64,000 bases of DNA, taken from assembly GCA_963666945.2 (NCBI GenBank), contig CAXXRT010000025.1, forward strand, positions 17,071-81,070, in the 5' to 3' direction. Numbering within the stretch: the stretch's first letter is position 1; each line of letters starts with the position of its first letter. The DNA comes from G963666945 sp963666945. GTDB lineage: Bacteria > Bacteroidota > Bacteroidia > Bacteroidales > Marinifilaceae. The notes under the pieces were generated by a model. That model worked only from the letters and a program-made list of their open reading frames with translations. It was not told the DNA's origin and ran no database searches. The position numbers and the translations under genes were made by a program. Below are positions 8,790-16,398 of this stretch, piece by piece.

Positions 8790-9215
8790 TTATTTGGTTT
8801 TTCTATTAACTTTTTTCTTTTTACCTAATCTGCGTTTATCAAGGGGATAACCTTTTTTCTTCCATGTATGGAGACCATCCTCTAGCTCATATACCAGCTT
8901 AAATCCCATTTCCACAATCTTTTTTGCTGCCAGATTACTCCTGTCCCCGAATTTACAGTATACAATCACGGGGGATTCCCTATCCACATCTTTTAATACC
9001 TTGGCAATCATTTCCGACCTGGCAACAGACTTCGCCCCCTCAATCCTGCTAATATTATATATTTTTAAAGGACTGGCATCAAGAACCATACAATCATCCC
9101 TTTGGTTAAGCATCAAATAAAAATCTGTTGCAGATATTTTCTTTACCTTATCCTGAGAAAAGACCTGTAATCCCAATAATAAAAATATGGTTACAATAAT
9201 AAATTTTAAAGGCAT
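8790..9215 (-). CDS. Exported rhodanese-like protein
   Basis: A 141-residue single rhodanese domain with an N-terminal signal peptide (about residues 1-20, cleavage after VFS). The active loop is CKFGDR, residues 87-92, with the catalytic Cys87 and a loop Arg92. Rhodanese domains carry persulfide or related groups; the substrate here is unknown. The tail is strongly basic (RRLGKKKKVNRKTK). It lies 2 bp behind the SpoIID-like gene and 7 bp before the isomerase gene, so the three are one operon. Confidence 0.85.
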   Translation of the reverse strand: MPLKFIIVTIFLLLGLQVFSQDKVKKISATDFYLMLNQRDDCMVLDASPLKIYNISRIEGAKSVARSEMIAKVLKDVDRESPVIVYCKFGDRSNLAAKKIVEMGFKLVYELEDGLHTWKKKGYPLDKRRLGKKKKVNRKTK

Positions 9216-9217
9216 GG

Positions 9218-10546
9218 TTAATATATTTTTTTAAGTTCGGTTCCCCTGAAATAATGTCCTAATATTTGTCTGTAATTATAGCCATTCCCAGCCATTACTG
9301 CTGCACCTATCTGGCACAATCCCACACCATGACCCCAACCTGCTCCTGTAATAACAAAACGCTGTGGTATGTTTTCCCTATAATCGAAATAATCTACTGT
9401 AAAAGCCGAACTAAACAAATGGGATTCTGACAATATTTTCCTTATTTCCAGCTCCTTACCCACAACCACAGAACGATAAGTTCCCCTGATCTCAAGTTCA
9501 ATAATTCTTCCTGAACGTCCACGTTTTAATGGAGTAAGACTGATAATTTGTCCGAAGTCTATACCGCTTCTTCTTTTTATAATATCAGAAAGCTCATCCT
9601 GTGTGTATACAACCTTCCACCGGTAAAAGTCCCTGGTCTCCAGATCGTAGTCGTTAAGTACCTGAAAAAGGAGGGCCTTATTTGTAGTATTACAAAAGGC
9701 TTCAGGACTACTCTTTATCCATTTTACAGCATCTTCTTCCTTTGTTAAGTCATAGTCTAACAAACCATCTTTACTATCAACTATCATTTTCAGATAAGGA
9801 ACATCTTTATCTTCCCATACATTCTCAAAATCTTCACTTACTCCACCGCAGCATTTGGAGAATCGTGCATCGCATATCTCACCTCCGTATTTCAGAACAA
9901 CACCTCTTGTATCATAAACTGCCTTATGAACAGTATCACTGCAAGCCCGGGTAATTCCCTGATAACGCTGACAGTGATCATCAGCACATACATCAAAGTT
10001 TGTATGCTCCTCCCTGCCGTACCACCTTATTCTCTTATTTTCACTATCTATCATTCCTGTATGCCTTTCTTCAGCTACATGATTCTTTAGGCGAGACAAT
10101 AGCCAGCTTCGTGAAATAACGGCATGAGTCATCAGAAATTCAAGAGATGAATCGGCCTTCATCTCAGAGGAAATTACTGATTCAAGATATAACTCCAAAG
10201 ATATGTTATTTATGACTGTAAGCTTTTCTTCCTCCCTTATAATAGATACACTTCCCCTGAACCTTTGCTTCTCCTTCCTTTCCCAGTGAAAATCGACACC
10301 AATGGTGACATCATCTATCTCAAATACATCGCATTTATCGGTTGTTGGCATAATTTCCATGTTCTCTGCACTGAAGACTTCATTGCCTCCCGAATCATAG
10401 AGTGTTATACCTGAATTATCAGTTCTGACTTTATAACTGCCAAAAAGAGTTATCCCGGCGTACTTTATAAAATACTCACTAACAAAAGTTAGTGATACGG
10501 TATTTGCAGAACATATACCAACCTTAACTAAAGGCTCTTCCATCAA
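9218..10546 (-). CDS. SpoIID/LytB domain protein
   Basis: A 442-residue protein with the SpoIID fold, found in peptidoglycan-processing proteins such as SpoIID and amidase enhancer LytB. Two landmarks are clear: the VISSEMKADSSLEFLMTHAVISRSW segment at about residues 128-152, which corresponds to the helix that positions the catalytic Glu, and GWGHGVGLCQIGAA near residue 403. Between them is a large insertion with paired cysteines (KCCGG). No typical signal peptide is visible at the N-terminus, which is odd for a cell-wall enzyme. First gene of the operon with rhodanese and cyclophilin. Confidence 0.85.
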   Translation of the reverse strand: MMEEPLVKVGICSANTVSLTFVSEYFIKYAGITLFGSYKVRTDNSGITLYDSGGNEVFSAENMEIMPTTDKCDVFEIDDVTIGVDFHWERKEKQRFRGSVSIIREEEKLTVINNISLELYLESVISSEMKADSSLEFLMTHAVISRSWLLSRLKNHVAEERHTGMIDSENKRIRWYGREEHTNFDVCADDHCQRYQGITRACSDTVHKAVYDTRGVVLKYGGEICDARFSKCCGGVSEDFENVWEDKDVPYLKMIVDSKDGLLDYDLTKEEDAVKWIKSSPEAFCNTTNKALLFQVLNDYDLETRDFYRWKVVYTQDELSDIIKRRSGIDFGQIISLTPLKRGRSGRIIELEIRGTYRSVVVGKELEIRKILSESHLFSSAFTVDYFDYRENIPQRFVITGAGWGHGVGLCQIGAAVMAGNGYNYRQILGHYFRGTELKKIY

Positions 10547-10577
10547 TTAAAATTTACATTAAGCTTTTTTATCCACT

Positions 10578-10585
10578 CAAAAATA
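10578..10585 (-). promoter_or_regulatory. -7 box of the SpoIID operon
   Basis: TATTTTTG on the minus strand fits TAnnTTTG, 31 bp upstream of the SpoIID-like start. No matching -33 element is evident. Confidence 0.4.
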
Positions 10586-10634
10586 ATAAAAAATATAAGA
10601 CAGTTAAAAAAAAGATATTTTTATGAATATTTTC

Positions 10635-10666
10635 TTTGATAATATAGGGATAAAGGTATATATTTG
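10635..10666 (+). promoter_or_regulatory. Promoter of tRNA-Gln
   Basis: TTTG at 10635-10638 and TATATTTG at 10659-10666 are 20 bp apart, a full-consensus Bacteroidota promoter, and the mature tRNA begins 12 bp downstream. Confidence 0.75.
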
Positions 10667-10678
10667 CGGCATCAAAAT

Positions 10679-10749
10679 TGACCTATGGTGTAATGGTAGC
10701 ACTACAGATTCTGGTTCTGTCTGTCTGGGTTCGAGTCCTAGTAGGTCAA
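10679..10749 (+). tRNA. tRNA-Gln (anticodon CUG)
   Basis: A full cloverleaf is readable. Acceptor arms TGACCTA and TAGGTCA pair over seven bp. The anticodon stem ACAGA/TCTGT encloses TTCTGGT, giving anticodon CTG at 10711-10713. The T arm is CTGGG-TTCGAGT-CCTAG with one G-U pair. The CCA end is not encoded. The CUG anticodon reads only CAG, so a UUG isoacceptor must exist elsewhere in the genome. It stands alone between its own promoter and terminator. Confidence 0.93.
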
Positions 10750-10756
10750 CGGTTTT

Positions 10757-10786
10757 AAGCTTCTCTTTTTAAGAGAAGCTTTTTTT
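10757..10786 (+). terminator. Intrinsic terminator of tRNA-Gln
   Basis: AAGCTTCTCTT and AAGAGAAGCTT form an 11-bp perfect stem with a three-base loop, followed by a run of T. Confidence 0.9.
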
Positions 10787-10940
10787 ATTACACCCCACTA
10801 CCCTTACAGGCTGAAGACTATATAAAAAGAATTGCCGGGTTCCCTAATTAATTAAAAATATTTATTTCCTAACCCTATAGCATAAAAACAGTATAACATA
10901 TTAATAATTGCACTACAATAATTATTAATATAATAAAATA

Positions 10941-11390
10941 ATGTTTAATAAAGATAAGGCTTTTGCACAAATCAAAAAAATACTAGACTCCCAGTTATTT
11001 GGGGTTATTGCTACAAAGGGGAGTAAATACCCATACTCCACATTAGTAGGATTTGCCTCAAGAGAAGATTACAAGGAATTAATTTTTGCAACTATACGGG
11101 AAACCAGGAAATACAGAAACATTGATAAAGAACCAAGTGTATCGTTTCTTATAGATAATAGAACAAATAACACAATAGATATACAGGATGCAATGGCATT
11201 AACTATTCTGGGTAATGCAAGAGAAGTTTCTGATAATGAATACAAAGATTACCAGTTATTATTACTGAGAAAACATCCATATCTAAGAGAATTTATTATT
11301 GCTCCTAATTGTGCACTTATTAAGGTGCTTATCGACAAGTATGTATTAGTAAGCAACTTCCAGAATGTAATAGAATTAGAATTATCATGA
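10941..11390 (+). CDS. Pyridoxamine 5'-phosphate oxidase family protein
   Basis: A 149-residue protein with the split-barrel flavin-binding fold. The first strands read QLFGVIATKGSKYPYSTLVGFA, and a helix with TRKYRNIDKEPSVSFLIDNR follows, the usual FMN-phosphate-binding arrangement of small PNPOx-like proteins. Such proteins bind FMN, F420 or haem and reduce or oxidise varied substrates; real PNP oxidase activity is unlikely at this size. Its TGA stop overlaps the ATG of the next gene by four bases, so translation is coupled to the phosphotransferase-like enzyme. Confidence 0.75.
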   Translation: MFNKDKAFAQIKKILDSQLFGVIATKGSKYPYSTLVGFASREDYKELIFATIRETRKYRNIDKEPSVSFLIDNRTNNTIDIQDAMALTILGNAREVSDNEYKDYQLLLLRKHPYLREFIIAPNCALIKVLIDKYVLVSNFQNVIELELS

Positions 11391-13537
11391 AAATCATTAT
11401 ACCATTGAGTAAAGCTGGAGGTACAAATACCATATTATGTGGTAATAAAGCAGCTTCACTAAGCAAAATTATAGACGCGGACATGAATACTGTTCCCCCA
11501 GGAATATGCCTGACAAGAAATGCCTATGATTGGTTTATTCATGAAATGGGAATTGATAAACTTATAATAATGGAGCTTAGCAGGAAAAAATTCGAGGATA
11601 TGCGTTGGGAAGAACTCTGGGATGCCTCTCTAAGAATAAGAAACTGGTTTACTAAGGCAAAAATGCCGAAAAAATTGAAAAATGAGATAATTACAAATGT
11701 AAGGAATGTATTTCATGGGAAACCACTGGCCATTCGCTCTTCTTCCCTGAATGAAGATAGTCCGGATGCATCATTTGCAGGAATTCATGAATCGTATGTA
11801 AACATAAGTACTGAATATAATATAATACAAAGCATTAAATTAGTTTGGGCATCGCTATGGTCTGATGCTGCTCTTTTATACAGGGATGAACTATCTCTTT
11901 CCACAGAAAAGAGCGCAATGGGAGTTATTATTCAGGAGATGATACCCGGAGATGTATCTGGAATAGCTTTTTGCGAGTCCCCTTACAATAAAGAAGAAGC
12001 TATTATTGAAAGCATATTTGGTCTTAACAAGGGGCTTGTAGATGGTGATATAGAACCTGACCGGTTCATTATCGACCGAAATAATAAGTCCATTAAATCT
12101 GTAACTAATGCTCAGCATATAAGAAAAGTCTCTCCCGCAAAGGATGGGGTGAAGTTTGTAGATCTATCGAATAAAATAAACAGGACACTTAATAATCAGC
12201 AGGTAACTCAGATATATCATCTTATGGAATCGTTGGAGAATATATTTAAATATCCTCAGGACATAGAATGGACAATCAAAGGAAAAGATCTCTATGTTCT
12301 TCAAAGCCGTCCCATAACTATTAAAGATAAGGATGAAAAACAATGGAATCTTACCCTTAAAAGAAGTTTTGATAATCTTGAAAAGCTAGCCCACAGGGTG
12401 CAAAAAGAAATTCTACCTCAGATGGAAGATGATGCTGAAAAATTGGGCCATACTGATATAGTCTCGTTGACAGATAACCAGCTGATAAAAGAAATTGAAA
12501 AAAGAAAAGAACTTTACGACAAATGGAATGAGACCTACTGGAATGAATGTATACCATTTGCACATGGGGTAAGGCTATTTGCAACAGTGTATAACGATAA
12601 AATACAGCCTGAAGATCCTTATGAATTTATTGATATCATTCTACCCAACAAAATGAAGAGCACCGAGAGAAACGCATTAATAGAAGATGCTGCTTTATAC
12701 CTTAAAAATAATCCCGACAGTATAGATAAAGATGGGAACATAAAAGATAATACTCTACAAAAAAAAGTTTCTTTAATTGCTGATGAGATTGGATTTACAG
12801 TGAAAGGGACAAATAAAACTGTATCGAATGATATACTCAATATTATCCGGGAAAGTTCAAGAATGCAGATTTCAAAGATTAGGAACAATAAATCGGTAGA
12901 TGAAAAAACAAAAACCTTTATATCGTCATTTCCAGAGGATGAGAGAGATTATGCAAAAAAACTAATATGGTTGGCTAGAACAAGCTACCAGCTCAGGGAT
13001 GATGACAATATTTATCTGGGCAAGTTAAGCACAAATTTATCTTTTGCAATAAAAGAAGCCAACCAAAGGATTGGTTTTAGATTAAATAACATGAATGCAT
13101 GCACTAATGCAGAGGAAGCTATAAAGGCTCTTAAATTCCCTGATTATATTCCACCTGAGAATACTCAAAAAGAAACAAATGAATCAAATATTACTCTAAA
13201 TATTCGGCAGCTAAGGGGTCAGCCGGCAGGCAAAGGCATAGCACGAGGAAAAGCCCGTGTTATTAAAACTAATGAAGATTTATACAAGATGAAAAAAGAT
13301 GAGATTCTTGTCTGTGATGCAATTGACCCGAATATGACTTTTATTATCCCAATTGCAAGTGCAATTGTTGAAAGAAGAGGGGGAATGCTAATACACGGAG
13401 CTATTATTGCACGGGAATATGGCATAGCCTGTGTAACAGGAATACCTCAGGCTACTGAGGTAATAAGAAATGGAGATGATATAACTGTTGATGGATATTA
13501 CGGTTTGGTTATTAACCATAGCAGAACTTTGGAATAA
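11387..13537 (+). CDS. PEP synthase/rifampin phosphotransferase-like enzyme
   Basis: 716 residues in three parts. Residues 1 to about 310 form the PPDK-type ATP-binding domain, with AIRSSSLNEDSPDASFAG and GVIIQEMIPGDVSGIAF. A middle helical region (about 330-590) has no family match I recognise. The C-terminus is the swivelling phosphohistidine domain with GGMLIHGAIIAREYG, His670. The PEP/pyruvate TIM barrel that would follow in PEP synthase is absent. This order equals rifampin phosphotransferase, which uses ATP to phosphorylate a small molecule. The middle domain sets the substrate, which is unknown here. Four-base overlap with the flavin-type gene; TspO follows 15 bp later. Confidence 0.75.
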   Translation: MKIIIPLSKAGGTNTILCGNKAASLSKIIDADMNTVPPGICLTRNAYDWFIHEMGIDKLIIMELSRKKFEDMRWEELWDASLRIRNWFTKAKMPKKLKNEIITNVRNVFHGKPLAIRSSSLNEDSPDASFAGIHESYVNISTEYNIIQSIKLVWASLWSDAALLYRDELSLSTEKSAMGVIIQEMIPGDVSGIAFCESPYNKEEAIIESIFGLNKGLVDGDIEPDRFIIDRNNKSIKSVTNAQHIRKVSPAKDGVKFVDLSNKINRTLNNQQVTQIYHLMESLENIFKYPQDIEWTIKGKDLYVLQSRPITIKDKDEKQWNLTLKRSFDNLEKLAHRVQKEILPQMEDDAEKLGHTDIVSLTDNQLIKEIEKRKELYDKWNETYWNECIPFAHGVRLFATVYNDKIQPEDPYEFIDIILPNKMKSTERNALIEDAALYLKNNPDSIDKDGNIKDNTLQKKVSLIADEIGFTVKGTNKTVSNDILNIIRESSRMQISKIRNNKSVDEKTKTFISSFPEDERDYAKKLIWLARTSYQLRDDDNIYLGKLSTNLSFAIKEANQRIGFRLNNMNACTNAEEAIKALKFPDYIPPENTQKETNESNITLNIRQLRGQPAGKGIARGKARVIKTNEDLYKMKKDEILVCDAIDPNMTFIIPIASAIVERRGGMLIHGAIIAREYGIACVTGIPQATEVIRNGDDITVDGYYGLVINHSRTLE

Positions 13538-13552
13538 TTTAAATTATTAGAA

Positions 13553-14014
13553 ATGATTTATAGATTAATAATATTTGCTATTTTAAATTTCACTGCATTA
13601 AGCCTTGGCAGTATCTTAATGGGTGAAGGTGCTACTTCAGAATGGTATCAAAACCTGAATAAGGCACCGTGGACTCCCCCCGGATGGGCTTTTGGTGTAG
13701 CATGGACTACTATCATGGTCTGTTTTTCATTTTATATGAGCTATGCATGGAAAGCAACTGATAGTCGTAGCTATCTATTAATACTATACTCTATACAATG
13801 GATTCTAAATGTTAGTTGGACACCGGTTTTCTTTAGATATCACCAAAGCTTGTATGGATTAATTATAATAACAGCCCTTACCCTAATGATAGGTTTCTTT
13901 CTATTCCATTATCTTTCAGGCCTAAAGATTAAATCCTTATTAATACTACCGTACTTTATATGGCTACTAATTGCGACCTCCCTAAACGGGTATATTATTT
14001 TAATAACTAGATAG
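13553..14014 (+). CDS. tspO: TspO/MBR family membrane protein
   Basis: A 153-residue protein with five membrane helices. Family marks are WYQNLNKAPWTPPGWAFGVAWT at about residues 31-52, LNVSWTPVFFRYH in the middle, and PYFIWLLIATSLNGYI at the end. TspO proteins bind porphyrins and cholesterol-like ligands and are linked to tetrapyrrole control and stress. It starts 15 bp behind the phosphotransferase-like gene, so all three genes probably share a transcript. Confidence 0.92.
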   Translation: MIYRLIIFAILNFTALSLGSILMGEGATSEWYQNLNKAPWTPPGWAFGVAWTTIMVCFSFYMSYAWKATDSRSYLLILYSIQWILNVSWTPVFFRYHQSLYGLIIITALTLMIGFFLFHYLSGLKIKSLLILPYFIWLLIATSLNGYIILITR

Positions 14015-14048
14015 AAGTAAAATATTCTAAAAAAATTAGCACAAAAAA

Positions 14049-14067
14049 AAGCAACTAAAAATTGCTT
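14049..14067 (-). terminator. Terminator of mgsA
   Basis: On the minus strand AAGCAA pairs with TTGCTT around a seven-base loop and is followed by TTTTTTTT. A second hairpin, AATACTCT with AGAGTATT (14083-14104), overlaps the mgsA stop codon. Confidence 0.55.
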
Positions 14068-14102
14068 AATAATTAAGATATTAATACTCTATCTTAAGAG
14101 TA

Positions 14103-14483
14103 TTAAACTTCTTTCAATTCTCCTACAAGGAACTCAGCTGTAGCAGTATTCAATGCTAAAGGCACATTGTTGATTACAGCGGTTCTGATAAGCGTTTGTA
14201 TATCGTGCTCATGACCGTGTGGTGCCTGAGTATCTATTAAAAAGATAATCCCATCAACCTCATGGTTAAGTATCTTTGCCGCAAGAAGGATATCTCCACC
14301 GTTAGGACCGTGACCGAAAGGCTCTATATTAAGATCAAGTACCTCGTTTAGTAATTTGGCCGTATTTGAAGTACCAATCAACTTATGGTTCTTCAGCATG
14401 GAGGCATGTTCTTTTGCCCATGTAAGCAATAAATTCTTCTTTCCATCGTGCGCAACAAGCGCAAGTGTTTTCATTTTTTCCAT
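14103..14483 (-). CDS. mgsA: Methylglyoxal synthase
   Basis: Converts dihydroxyacetone phosphate to methylglyoxal and phosphate, a glycolytic bypass used when phosphate is short. The 126-residue protein keeps the catalytic set: H12-D13 in LVAHDG, D64 in GPNGGD, D84 and H91. A second ATG at 14474 is an equally good start. The promoter upstream is near consensus. Confidence 0.92.
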   Translation of the reverse strand: MEKMKTLALVAHDGKKNLLLTWAKEHASMLKNHKLIGTSNTAKLLNEVLDLNIEPFGHGPNGGDILLAAKILNHEVDGIIFLIDTQAPHGHEHDIQTLIRTAVINNVPLALNTATAEFLVGELKEV

Positions 14484-14532
14484 TTGTTCAGATTTACTTA
14501 AATAAATATTGTAATACCATTAATACTTACTG

Positions 14533-14563
14533 CAAATTTACACTAAAGATGACGACCAGCAAA
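14533..14563 (-). promoter_or_regulatory. Promoter of mgsA
   Basis: Minus-strand TTTG (14563-14560) and TAAATTTG (14540-14533) are 19 bp apart, full match to the -33/-7 consensus. Confidence 0.7.
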
Positions 14564-14672
14564 TAAAAATTATTAAGTATTTGTTAAGATTAGATGTGTC
14601 TAATTCCTTAACAAAATACAAAAATGTATAACGAATTAATGCTAAATCCATTATCATTACGATAATTTTATA

Positions 14673-14680
14673 TAAATTTG
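14673..14680 (+). promoter_or_regulatory. -7 box of the SPOR gene pair
   Basis: TAAATTTG, 29 bp before the ATG of the first SPOR lipoprotein. No clear -33 element. Confidence 0.4.
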
Positions 14681-14709
14681 TTACTATAACAATATAAAGA
14701 CATATTATT

Positions 14710-15129
14710 ATGAGACATATTTTAACTCTTCTCGCACTTGTTGCCGTGCTTTCAATAGGCTTTTCGGGGTGTAAACAGAAAAAAGCAAAAAAAATAGTTC
14801 CTAAAAAAACTATTGTTAAGAAAGACACTATTAAACCTGAACCCAAAGTTATTAAACCAGAGCCTGTAAAACCAAAAAAACCAGAGAAATACTTTCTTAT
14901 AGGGGGCGTTTATGAATATAAGCACCGCGCAGACGCTTTTTACGAAAAACTGGTAAAACAGGGGTATGATGCCAAGGTGTTTGTCACTGAGGATGGTTTC
15001 TTTTACAGAATTTCATACATGGGATTTTCCGACAGGGAGGAGGCATTTAAGAAACTGGCAGAAGAAAGAGCCAAGGAAGAGACAAAGGACGTATGGTTAT
15101 ACATACTTCCCGATTCATACGAGGAATAG
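14710..15129 (+). CDS. SPOR domain lipoprotein
   Basis: 139 residues with a lipoprotein signal ending at Cys21 (FSGC). A low-complexity linker of alternating Lys, Pro and Glu (residues 22-60) leads to a SPOR domain that starts at YFLIGGVYEYKHRADAFYEKL and includes YRISYMGFSDREEA. SPOR domains bind denuded peptidoglycan at division sites. The linker suggests a reach from the outer membrane to the wall. The next gene, 44 bp on, also encodes a SPOR lipoprotein. Confidence 0.88.
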   Translation: MRHILTLLALVAVLSIGFSGCKQKKAKKIVPKKTIVKKDTIKPEPKVIKPEPVKPKKPEKYFLIGGVYEYKHRADAFYEKLVKQGYDAKVFVTEDGFFYRISYMGFSDREEAFKKLAEERAKEETKDVWLYILPDSYEE

Positions 15130-15173
15130 CATATATGTTTCATTCTTAATTATTTACTTAAATAATATCATAA

Positions 15174-15710
15174 ATGCAGTTGCATAGTTTTAAATCCTCT
15201 CTTTCCAGAATTTGTAGTTTTTTCTGCATAGGTCTTATCTTACTGTGTTTATCATGTAGCGAAAAACCTAAATTCAAGAAAAAACACTATACAACCAAAA
15301 GAGTTGCAAGAAATTACAAGGCAAGCAATTCCATAACTTCAACTGCTGATACAAAAGATATAATAATTAAGAAAGAACTTGTCAGTGAAAGCAAGCCTCA
15401 GGTTAAAGAGCCAACTAAAGAGATACCTATTATTAAAGAAAAGACTGAGTCTCATAGTAATGATATAAACATTATTAGAAAAAGACAAAACAAGTACTAT
15501 ATAATAGCGGCCAGTTATTCCCTCGAATCAAAAGCAAGGGAACTGGCCCTTGAATATCTTAAATTAGGTTTTCCTGTTGAAATAATATCTGCCAACGCGA
15601 AATTCAGGGTAACGCTTAACTCTGACAACAGCAGGCAAAAAGCTATAAGACTGAGAGACAGTCTGAGATTAAAGCTAAAAAGAAACGATATCTGGCTACT
15701 TAGATATTAG
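15174..15710 (+). CDS. SPOR domain lipoprotein, second copy
   Basis: 178 residues. A signal with a lipobox at Cys28 (CLSC) is followed by a long charged linker and a C-terminal SPOR-like domain starting at YYIIAASYSLESKARELALEYLKLG. It probably acts with the SPOR protein just upstream. The last four bases overlap the end of the convergent PAP2-like gene. Confidence 0.8.
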   Translation: MQLHSFKSSLSRICSFFCIGLILLCLSCSEKPKFKKKHYTTKRVARNYKASNSITSTADTKDIIIKKELVSESKPQVKEPTKEIPIIKEKTESHSNDINIIRKRQNKYYIIAASYSLESKARELALEYLKLGFPVEIISANAKFRVTLNSDNSRQKAIRLRDSLRLKLKRNDIWLLRY

Positions 15711-16312
15711 AGATACCAGAGTATAAAAAAAGCACAAAAAAATCCCCAAATATAACCGGCATATACCTGCCATTGATTGTGCCTACCCCTATAAAGACGG
15801 GAATACCCCATTAGTCCGGAAATTAATACGGCAGCAATTACTATCCAGAATATATCTGCTGAATATTTTATAGACAAAACAGCCACAAGCGCAGTTATTG
15901 CCCCAATTGAACTAAGATGCATACTTATCTTCCACGAGAAACTAATAACTGAAACACCGCATACTATTACCATCATAGCCAGTAAATAACTCTGCAGAAA
16001 TGCTGTCATTGGAATTCTTCTGAGTATGTAAAACCCCATAAAAAAGAATATAATAGACAAAACCATGGGTATTATTCTTTCTCTTCTGTCTGTCAGGGCA
16101 TAACTGCTTATAAGCTTTTGAAATTTAAGCAAGGGCAGTACGCTTATTGGCAAGAGAAAGGTGGACAGAAAAATAAGAGTATACGAGAAGGTCTTTATCT
16201 GAGAAGGAATAAATGTAAATAATGTTCCCGAATTGAAAATAATAAACAACCCCATTAAAGGAATTAAAACAGGATGAAATACTATAGAAATAAGTCTTGT
16301 TATTCTCTGCAT
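15707..16312 (-). CDS. PAP2-related integral membrane protein
   Basis: 201 residues with six predicted membrane helices. The C-terminal half looks like the PAP2 phosphatase superfamily: SWKISMHLSSIGA could be the second motif and SRLYRGRHNQWQVYAG fits SR-x5-H-x3, but the final Asp of SRx5Hx3D is Gln, and the first KxxxxxxRP motif is not seen. It may be a degenerate or non-catalytic member. It lies downstream of rpoN on the same strand, 86 bp away. Confidence 0.6.
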   Translation of the reverse strand: MQRITRLISIVFHPVLIPLMGLFIIFNSGTLFTFIPSQIKTFSYTLIFLSTFLLPISVLPLLKFQKLISSYALTDRRERIIPMVLSIIFFFMGFYILRRIPMTAFLQSYLLAMMVIVCGVSVISFSWKISMHLSSIGAITALVAVLSIKYSADIFWIVIAAVLISGLMGYSRLYRGRHNQWQVYAGYIWGFFCAFFILWYL

Positions 16313-16398
16313 CTGTATACTAATTATTAATAAAACAATTACTTTAAGGGAAACATTATACCACGGCCAGGCATTAATTTATTCCTTAATAATAATTA

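Noticed and set aside
10901..10932. Imperfect AT palindrome before the PNPOx gene
   Set aside because: Built of A and T only with a three-base insertion in one arm; chance level in such DNA.
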